Assembly (NCBI GenBank): GCA_964651405.1
Contig: CAZYZB010000029.1
Span: forward strand, 1-10,267
Source of the DNA: JAWBOD01 sp964651405
Lineage (GTDB): Archaea > Aenigmatarchaeota > Aenigmatarchaeia > Aenigmatarchaeales > Aenigmatarchaeaceae
Length of the DNA: 10,267 bases
Direction: 5' to 3'
In this document: positions 5,381 to 10,267 of the stretch, piece after piece
How positions within the stretch are numbered: position 1 is the stretch's first letter
How the letters are laid out: each line of letters opens with the position of its first letter
Notes under the pieces: generated by a model
The model's database searches: none
Told to the model about the DNA's origin: nothing
The model's input: the letters and a program-made list of their open reading frames with translations, nothing else
Position numbers and translations under genes: made by a program

Positions 5381-7705
5381 ATGCCACTTACCCAAGAATA
5401 TCATCTTTTAAGTAGGACAGTAATACTTGTAATTGCTCTATCGATACTTATTATTACTATTGCTGGTGCCTTCCTTTTTAATTTCATGAAACAACTATCT
5501 TCTCCATCACCAGGTACAGAAGATATTTCTCAACCAATAGATTGGTCAATTGCACAAGAATATGAAAATTATGAGTTAAATTACGAAGGAATGATTCTTG
5601 AAAGAGGAGTTGGTGTTGGCAACATTACCAAGTTTTTAGAAAAACCTGTTGAAATTGTATATTGTAAAGGTTGTTCTTCTTGTACTGGAATTAACTTGAG
5701 GACTAACACAATTCCAGGAACTGACATTTACAATTGTTCTTCATGCAACACTTGTAATGAAGTGGTACAACCTAATAGATTTAAGAATTGTTGGGGCTGC
5801 ACTAATACTACTGGACTTTTAAATGAAAATTGCACCTTATGCGACGATACGGGTGAAGAACTTCAGATATGTAAAAAATTGAAAGCTTGTATCTATGAGC
5901 ATTATGCGGATAAAAGCTATAAAGAATTGCATGGTTGTTTAATAGAGCAAACACCATTTAATGAGAGCACATCGTTTGATGTAGTTGCATTCAAAAATAT
6001 TCTAAAAACTTGCAGAAGCGAATCAATAAAAATTAACATAGGAAATAATTTTTCAAAGGAATTATGCTACTTTAACAACACATCTATTTCTTATTACGAT
6101 TTTGAAAGACCAAGTGATTTCTATATTAAATATACATTGCATTCTGAAGGAAGCGATACAGCACAAGAAGATAGTTTAAGTTTAATGCCTTTTTATAAAA
6201 AAAATAAGGATGCTTTTCCGCATTACAGAATTTATGTAGCAATAAATGGAACTCCTAATAAAGAGTATAGTGTTGGTATAGGAAAATATCCCGATGTTCT
6301 GCGTTATGATGAATATATTAGAGGGTTTACCGGTTATTCTGCCAGCTTGGGAAAAATAAAAACTGATTCAACTGGTTTTGGTTATGAAGAGTTTGTGGAT
6401 ATTCCAGATAAAGCTACAGAGACAGTGTTATCCTTGATTCCAGGTGTGTATGAGTATCATGATTTTGATTGGAAAAATGAACCAGAAAAATATCCTATAA
6501 AAGGAGTAAAAGTGTCAGGTCCTAGTGGTGTAAGCCCTCAATTTATATATGCTACTTTTTATGCCAATGATATTGGGAGTAACTTAGAATGGACTAATGA
6601 ACTTAGATATTCAAATTGTAATTTCAATACAAATATAGAGTCATATCTTGAAGATAGACCTTGGTGGGCTTATAATTCTGATAATTTAAATTCTTCTTGG
6701 AATCTTTGGGATGGAAATTCAAATTCATCAATAAAGGTTTTTTGCGATCCATCAATGCCCGCTGGCGGAAATAGCGCTCAAAGAAGTAATTTAAAAATAC
6801 AGCTTGGAAGACTTGATACAGACTTCTTAAGAGAATGTAAATTTGATTTGTACGTTTGCTCGCAAGATGCGTTCGCAGAAAGCGAGGATGATGGTATTTT
6901 AGCTTTAAGCGATTTTTTCACTAATTTTAATCCTAGTAACGTTTATACTACCATAAACGATGGAAACAAAGAAATTATTTTATATAATTATTTTGAGTTT
7001 AACTTAAACAAACCCTATGATATTGAAGAAATAAATTCAGCTATTAAAACAGGATTTAGGCTTTGGGAAACTAACAAATTCTTGTACGATAGCTCTTCTA
7101 CTGGCTTGAAGTGGTTAAGAAATAATAACGGTATTTATGGTGCAAGTTGGACTGAAATATCTGGAGGACCTGGCTTTAATGAGGATTGTTGGAATTCAGA
7201 TGTAACTAATTCTGTAAAAAGTGGAAATGCAAGAGTTCTAATTGGAAATTGTCCAAATAATAACTGTACTGAGAAACTAAAAATTAGAGTGGCATTCAAG
7301 TATATTAAACCAAGTTCAACCAGTCCTTTAATAATTTCTTTATATCCAACAATAACATTCTGCAGTGCTGGATCAGGAAGAACTGGTTTGCCTGCTTTTT
7401 GTGGCGACGGTAACTGTGATGTTGGAGAAGATTATGTTAATTGTCCAAGCGATTGTCCACCACCATGTTCAACTTATAATCAAGCAACCTGTCCTTCGTC
7501 ACGTTGTGTGTGGTGTACAGAATGTAGCGGTCAAGAGTGGAGCGGCGGTCCAGATAGATGCATAGGTACTGGAACATGTCATTATTGGTGTGAATATGAT
7601 AGCAACACACATACAGGCGAGTGTGGAGCTACATGTGCGAATGATTTTGATTGTGGTGGAAATAGGGGTTGCGATTTACCTTGTAAGTGTGTAATTAATA
7701 GATAG
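5381..7705 (+). CDS. Large modular Cys-rich surface protein, paralogue of the 1064-aa neighbour
   Basis: 774 aa. Residues 13-35 are an N-terminal membrane anchor. Residues 95-170 are CxxC-rich, with two exact triads (95/98/101 and 119/122/125), two CxxC pairs (137/140 and 151/154), and then CKKLKAC, which aligns with CNKIKEC in the larger neighbour. Residues about 240-460 form an unrecognised, probably beta-rich domain with few Cys. Residues 486-640 form the shared ectodomain: CKFDLYVCSQDAFAESEDD against CSYNIYLCAQEAIAKADND, then LYNYF, DCW and KLKIRV. Residues 674-692 are a CGDGNCDVGEDYVNCPSDC motif seen in many exported proteins, and 696-770 is a dense Cys-rich tail. About ten N-x-S/T sequons are present. 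It lacks the dockerin and the C-terminal repeats of its neighbour. No catalytic residues are apparent. A surface structural or binding role is inferred. Confidence 0.9.
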   Translation: MPLTQEYHLLSRTVILVIALSILIITIAGAFLFNFMKQLSSPSPGTEDISQPIDWSIAQEYENYELNYEGMILERGVGVGNITKFLEKPVEIVYCKGCSSCTGINLRTNTIPGTDIYNCSSCNTCNEVVQPNRFKNCWGCTNTTGLLNENCTLCDDTGEELQICKKLKACIYEHYADKSYKELHGCLIEQTPFNESTSFDVVAFKNILKTCRSESIKINIGNNFSKELCYFNNTSISYYDFERPSDFYIKYTLHSEGSDTAQEDSLSLMPFYKKNKDAFPHYRIYVAINGTPNKEYSVGIGKYPDVLRYDEYIRGFTGYSASLGKIKTDSTGFGYEEFVDIPDKATETVLSLIPGVYEYHDFDWKNEPEKYPIKGVKVSGPSGVSPQFIYATFYANDIGSNLEWTNELRYSNCNFNTNIESYLEDRPWWAYNSDNLNSSWNLWDGNSNSSIKVFCDPSMPAGGNSAQRSNLKIQLGRLDTDFLRECKFDLYVCSQDAFAESEDDGILALSDFFTNFNPSNVYTTINDGNKEIILYNYFEFNLNKPYDIEEINSAIKTGFRLWETNKFLYDSSSTGLKWLRNNNGIYGASWTEISGGPGFNEDCWNSDVTNSVKSGNARVLIGNCPNNNCTEKLKIRVAFKYIKPSSTSPLIISLYPTITFCSAGSGRTGLPAFCGDGNCDVGEDYVNCPSDCPPPCSTYNQATCPSSRCVWCTECSGQEWSGGPDRCIGTGTCHYWCEYDSNTHTGECGATCANDFDCGGNRGCDLPCKCVINR

Positions 7706-7778
7706 TCCAAATCCATATTTTTAAAGGATGCTTGTTTCAGCAGGTCGTTATGATTACGGATAATTAATTTCTAATAAA
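7706..7778. other. Convergent intergenic spacer
   Basis: Spacer between the converging 774-aa gene and the minus-strand 48-aa gene. It contains a short T run (ATTTTT, about 7718-7723) that could act as an archaeal-type T-stretch terminator for the + strand gene, but no hairpin is evident. No RNA gene or open frame is seen. Confidence 0.4.
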
Positions 7779-7925
7779 TTATAAAGGCAAAGCAAACATA
7801 TTCCATATGTCATGTATTTGTTTCCAGATAATAGGTCCAAAAATAGCAGATAAAATTAAAAGTAATACCGCGAGGAGCAACAAGGCTCTTACTATGGCAA
7901 GTACCATTGCTGTGACAGCCTTCAA
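7779..7925 (-). CDS. 48-aa single-pass membrane protein with TTG start
   Basis: The frame reads TTG AAG GCT and ends TTA TAA, giving 48 residues: MKAVTAMVLAIVRALLLLAV and so on to FALPL. A hydrophobic helix spans about 5-34, with a short tail holding two Trp (34 and 41). The TTG start overlaps the TGA stop of the upstream minus-strand gene by 4 nt (TTGA). It is preceded at 6 nt by a perfect GAGGTG on the minus strand (7937-7932), which decides the start. The alternative ATG at 7907 (42 aa) lacks a ribosome binding site at proper spacing. No Cys. Family not recognised. Coupling implies joint expression with the Cys-rich miniprotein. Confidence 0.72.
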   Translation of the reverse strand: MKAVTAMVLAIVRALLLLAVLLLILSAIFGPIIWKQIHDIWNMFALPL

Positions 7926-8191
7926 CTACCACACCTCATATTAATGCATTTTGTTCCTTGGCAATCTGTATCGTCAAAGCAACCACAAAAGTTTGATTGG
8001 TCGTTTATGCTTATGCAGGTTTGACCATCTAAACAGTCTGAGCTATCTTGGCATTCAACCTTTTCTTTAGGAGGAGTATAACCCATTGGTTGTGTCTTTG
8101 CTGTAAATATGCCAGTCATGAATGCCACAGTTATAATTGCGAGAATAACCATTACAACTAGTTTTTGTGAAACTTTCATGTCTGCTTTCAT
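7922..8191 (-). CDS. Membrane-anchored eight-Cys miniprotein
   Basis: 89 aa. Residues 8-30 are an N-terminal membrane anchor or signal, then a short Pro/Lys linker, then a compact Cys module at 47-87 with eight Cys (47, 53, 59, 69, 71, 77, 82, 87). The two halves look alike (SSDCLDGQTC and DTDCQGTKC), as in small disulfide-stabilised extracellular modules. Four disulfides are predicted. The spacing resembles the six-Cys mini-module at residues 44-69 of the 1064-aa protein. ATG 8191 is preferred because a TATA box lies about 26 nt upstream; ATG 8179 (85 aa) is the alternative. It is the first gene of a minus-strand pair and divergent from the gene at 8254. Function unknown; a surface-tethered binding or inhibitor-like module is possible. 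Confidence 0.82.
   Translation of the reverse strand: MKADMKVSQKLVVMVILAIITVAFMTGIFTAKTQPMGYTPPKEKVECQDSSDCLDGQTCISINDQSNFCGCFDDTDCQGTKCINMRCGS
7932..7937 (-). promoter_or_regulatory. Shine-Dalgarno that sets the TTG start of the 48-aa gene
   Basis: GAGGTG on the minus strand lies inside the last codons (Met-Arg-Cys-Gly) of the upstream miniprotein gene and 6 nt before TTG 7925. The perfect match and spacing support TTG initiation coupled to upstream termination. Confidence 0.65.
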
Positions 8192-8210
8192 AAACTCTAT
8201 TAAATTTTTT

Positions 8211-8222
8211 TAATATATAAAA
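8211..8222 (-). promoter_or_regulatory. TATA box for the minus-strand miniprotein gene
   Basis: On the minus strand this reads TTTTATATATTA, centred about 26 nt before ATG 8191, with no SD in the spacer, so a leaderless transcript is likely. The sequence is nearly palindromic and could also contribute to the divergent + strand gene. Confidence 0.65.
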
Positions 8223-8223
8223 C

Positions 8224-8232
8224 TTTAATAAT
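8224..8232 (+). promoter_or_regulatory. Weak TATA-like element for the 8254 gene
   Basis: TTTAATAAT is centred about 26 nt before ATG 8254, at the same spacing as the stronger boxes elsewhere in the window. It is a poorer match, and the neighbouring ATATAT at 8213-8219 could serve instead and give a short leader. Confidence 0.4.
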
Positions 8233-8253
8233 CAGTTTAAGTAAAATAGATAC

Positions 8254-8642
8254 ATGAAAGGTGATTTAAAAACAGACTCACCAATAAGGATTGTATTATT
8301 TGTAGCATTAATTCTTTGCGCAGTATTACTTGTTTTCAGTGCTATACTTCCTGCGAGAGGAAATATCTCAGAGATGCAATATATAACAGAGCTTTGCCGT
8401 GATTGGGAACGAAACTCATGTAGTTGTGGTTCTGCTTATAGCTTGACTATACCTGCTGAAGGTGGAACAACTCCAAGCTTAGCANNNNNNNNNNNNNNNN
8501 NNNNNNNNNNNNNNNNNNNNNNNNNNNNNNNNNNNNNNNNNNNNNNNNNNNNNNNNNNNNNNNNNNNNNNNNNNNNNNNNNNNNAACTTGTGATAAATGC
8601 AAAGAATTTTGCATGGCGTGTCCAAAAACAACGACCGTATAA
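8254..8642 (+). CDS. Small membrane-anchored Cys-containing protein interrupted by assembly gap
   Basis: The visible N-terminal part is 77 aa: a polar start, a membrane helix at about 12-31, then an ectodomain with Cys48, Cys56 and Cys58. The gap of exactly 100 N follows. After the gap, the frame starting at 8586 reads TCDKCKEFCMACPKTTTV and stops at TAA 8640-8642, with CxxC spacing typical of this locus. The frame that simply counts the Ns as 100 bases would stop at 8652 with a Cys-free tail and would overlap the ribosome binding site of the next gene, so it is less likely. A 100-N run is usually a placeholder of unknown size, so frame cannot be carried across it, and the two pieces could even belong to different genes. 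The N-terminal part resembles the next gene's product in layout (helix, short amphipathic stretch, LC/NCC). Confidence 0.6.
8485..8584. other. Assembly gap (100 N)
   Basis: Exactly 100 unresolved bases, the conventional size for a scaffold join of unknown length. True distance and content are unknown. It falls within a Cys-rich coding region. Confidence 0.98.
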
Positions 8643-8644
8643 AA

Positions 8645-8648
8645 GAGG
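8645..8648 (+). promoter_or_regulatory. Shine-Dalgarno deciding the start at 8657
   Basis: GAGG followed by ATGATAAA lies just after the TAA at 8642 and 8 nt before ATG 8657. It favours 8657 over the in-frame ATG at 8597, whose extra 20 codons would run through the preceding gene's end and this site. Confidence 0.65.
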
Positions 8649-8656
8649 ATGATAAA

Positions 8657-8953
8657 ATGAAAGGTGCTGAACTAACGACATCAACCATCATATTGATAAT
8701 ATTAGGAATTATTGTTTTAGTATGTTTTATCTTGTTCATACTTAATTCTAAAGGTACAGTTGATGCCATCTCAGCTAGAGAAGCTTTAAGAAATTGTTGT
8801 GGCGATAGAAGCGTTTATAAATGCGATGGTGATACTTCAGCTCAATGCAAAGTTTCATGGAGTACTACAACTGTGCAAATTAGCGATTTGATGGCTCAAG
8901 TTGGTATAACTACTACAGATCAACTTAACAGTTTTTGCTTCTGCCAATCATAG
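8657..8953 (+). CDS. Small pilin-like membrane-anchored Cys protein
   Basis: 98 aa, starting MKGAELTTSTIILIILGIIV. A Lys-Gly dipeptide before a Ser/Thr-containing hydrophobic helix (about 8-32) resembles archaeal class III (type IV pilin-like) signals, with possible cleavage after Gly3; Glu is at +2 rather than the usual +5, so this is tentative. The exported tail has seven Cys (68, 69, 76, 83, 94, 96 and neighbours), including an NCCGD pair and a terminal FCFCQS, so disulfides are likely. A GAGG ribosome binding site 8 nt upstream sets the start; an upstream ATG at 8597 is rejected. The stop overlaps the next gene's ribosome binding site, and the order anchored protein, pilin-like protein, larger anchored protein suggests one transcription unit. 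No precise family is recognised. Confidence 0.78.
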   Translation: MKGAELTTSTIILIILGIIVLVCFILFILNSKGTVDAISAREALRNCCGDRSVYKCDGDTSAQCKVSWSTTTVQISDLMAQVGITTTDQLNSFCFCQS

Positions 8954-8956
8954 GTG
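8952..8956 (+). promoter_or_regulatory. Shine-Dalgarno for the gene at 8962
   Basis: AGGTG overlaps the TAG stop of the preceding gene and lies 5 nt before ATG 8962. It supports this start and translational coupling of the two genes. Confidence 0.6.
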
Positions 8957-8961
8957 CTTGA

Positions 8962-10267
8962 ATGACTTCAATTGAACAAGCTTTGTACACTGTGATAGCA
9001 TTAGTAATACTCATAGGAATAATCTACTTATTCTTTAGCGTCTTTGGAAGCACAGAATGTGATAAACTTTCAAATACTACTGCAGTAGAACTTACAAATG
9101 CGATAAATAAGGTTGCTCTAGGGCAAGACGTTCTTCCGTGGGAAGATTCAAGCAAGGCTCCTCCAGATGAAAGCACAGACTATTACACTATTGTCCCGAT
9201 TAGGCTTTGTGAAAAAAATAAAATGAACACAATGTCAGCTCTTTTCTCAGCACAAAGCCCGACATACATACTAACCTATGAGACTTTTCCAGAAGCAGGA
9301 TATGCTTGGAGCGAGTCTCAGCCTTTTAGTGGAGGCGCTCCAGAGTCATTGATAAATTATGGAGTCATGAAATACGGGCTTAAGTTTGGTTCTATAGTTG
9401 GTAAATACGTAGTAAAAGGCGCTAAAGCACTTTGGAACGGAGGTTGGTCACTTTTCAAACTTAAAATTCAAAGATGGTTTGACGCTTCTAGAATAAAGAG
9501 ATGGCTTGATAATAACAAGCACTATAATGCTGTTAAAAATTATTTAAGAAATCATTTCTCTTCATCAACCCAAACTACTCTTCAAGAAAGAATTGAAGAT
9601 AAGTTGAACAAAAAATATTATCCTGATGAATTAACAGGTCTTGTAGATAAAGTTAAGTATTATATTAAAAATGAATTTTTAAGCGAGGAAGAGGCTTTAG
9701 TAAGAGCTGGTGTAGTAGATGGATATCTTGATTCTTCAACCAACAAATGGATTCCTATAAAAATTTATGATATAAGTGGCAATGGTCAGTATGTGGTTAA
9801 GCAAGAATATAGAAAGTTTATGCAACTCTTTATTGAAAATACAGGTGAAGCCTCTGATATGTATAAAGGCTTATATCATATTCCTTCTAGATGGGGATCA
9901 GCTTTCGAAAGATTTAAAATTGAGAAATGGCGACCGTTTAAATATTCAGTTAAAAACTGGTGGCAAAATACTTGGTTTAAAAAATCAATTGACAAAATAA
10001 AGGGATTTTATGATGATAAAATTAAAAAGCCGATAAGTGGTATTAAGGATAGTTTTAACGATTGGTTTAATCATAAAGAAACCTTAGGATTTTATGATAC
10101 ATCTCAAGAAATAGGAATCATTAAAAATTATGCGATGCTTCACCGCGATGAATTTAGACAAGAGGTAATAGATAATTTTGATGAATTTAAAGGCCCTTTA
10201 CAAGAAGTTACAGGTAAAGTTCTTAGTAAGGCAGATGATGTTGGTGATGATGATGTTATTAAACTTA
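8962..10267 (+). CDS. Membrane-anchored protein with Trp/Lys-rich amphipathic segments, 3' partial
   Basis: The frame is open from ATG 8962 to the right edge; 435 residues are visible with no stop. Residues 8-28 form an N-terminal membrane helix after a short MTSIEQ lead. An ectodomain follows with only two Cys (33 and 83), which could pair. Residues about 137-200 and 305-372 are rich in Lys, Trp, Phe and Ile with amphipathic spacing (for example RWFDASRIKRW and KNWWQNTWFKKSIDKIKGFY); the two stretches look like diverged copies. Acidic helical regions lie between and after them (205-250 and 390-430). The low Cys content sets it apart from its neighbours. The start is fixed by AGGTG 5 nt upstream. 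No family is recognised. An exported or membrane-associated protein with membrane-contacting helices is the most that can be inferred. Confidence 0.8.
   Translation, partial: MTSIEQALYTVIALVILIGIIYLFFSVFGSTECDKLSNTTAVELTNAINKVALGQDVLPWEDSSKAPPDESTDYYTIVPIRLCEKNKMNTMSALFSAQSPTYILTYETFPEAGYAWSESQPFSGGAPESLINYGVMKYGLKFGSIVGKYVVKGAKALWNGGWSLFKLKIQRWFDASRIKRWLDNNKHYNAVKNYLRNHFSSSTQTTLQERIEDKLNKKYYPDELTGLVDKVKYYIKNEFLSEEEALVRAGVVDGYLDSSTNKWIPIKIYDISGNGQYVVKQEYRKFMQLFIENTGEASDMYKGLYHIPSRWGSAFERFKIEKWRPFKYSVKNWWQNTWFKKSIDKIKGFYDDKIKKPISGIKDSFNDWFNHKETLGFYDTSQEIGIIKNYAMLHRDEFRQEVIDNFDEFKGPLQEVTGKVLSKADDVGDDDVIKL

Noticed and set aside
7706..7778. tRNA or small RNA in the convergent spacer
   Set aside because: No cloverleaf, conserved TPsiC-like box or stable stem could be found by eye.
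8597..8656. Upstream ATG for the 98-aa protein
   Set aside because: The extra 20 residues are polar and read through the end of the preceding Cys-rich frame and the SD at 8645; ATG 8657 with GAGG gives a typical anchored N-terminus.

Overview
The window reads as an AT-rich piece of a small archaeal genome, most probably a DPANN-type lineage (Woesearchaeota/Pacearchaeota-like). This is an inference, because no rRNA, tRNA or conserved housekeeping gene is present. Four genes that begin a transcription unit have an archaeal-style TATA box centred about 26-27 nt before the start codon and no Shine-Dalgarno (SD) sequence, which suggests leaderless mRNAs. Genes inside operons instead carry GAGG/GGTG-type ribosome binding sites that overlap the preceding stop codon. 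Nearly every protein has one N-terminal membrane segment followed by an exported part. Many are rich in Cys and in N-x-S/T sequons, as expected for disulfide-bonded, N-glycosylated archaeal surface proteins.

Layout. (1) Positions 3-2091 hold a tight + strand operon: the 3' part of a membrane-anchored ectodomain gene, a Cys-rich membrane protein ending in a Hint (intein/hedgehog-type) self-processing domain, and three very small membrane proteins with 4-nt overlap or near-zero spacing. (2) Positions 2134-5328 and 5381-7705 encode two large paralogous surface proteins (1064 and 774 aa), each with its own TATA box. They share an N-terminal CxxC-rich region and a central ectodomain, and the first gene in the window appears to carry a diverged copy of that ectodomain. 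The 1064-aa protein also has a dockerin-like calcium-binding pair, a DNDGDG motif, a CGNG...GEECD motif and a three-copy C-terminal repeat. (3) Positions 7779-8191 hold a two-gene minus-strand unit: an 8-Cys anchored miniprotein and a 48-aa membrane protein starting with TTG. (4) Positions 8254-10267 hold a divergent + strand unit of three membrane-anchored genes. The first is broken by a 100-N assembly gap, the second is a small pilin-like Cys protein, and the third runs off the window and has Trp/Lys-rich amphipathic segments.

The whole window looks like one cell-surface or secretion locus: anchored, Cys-rich modular exoproteins together with a set of tiny membrane proteins and a putative autoprocessing protein. 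The most distinctive points are the C-terminal Hint domain with no splicing nucleophile, the arrays of CxxCxxC triads, and the dockerin-like module in an archaeal-looking surface protein. None of the genes can be given a firm biochemical role from sequence alone.
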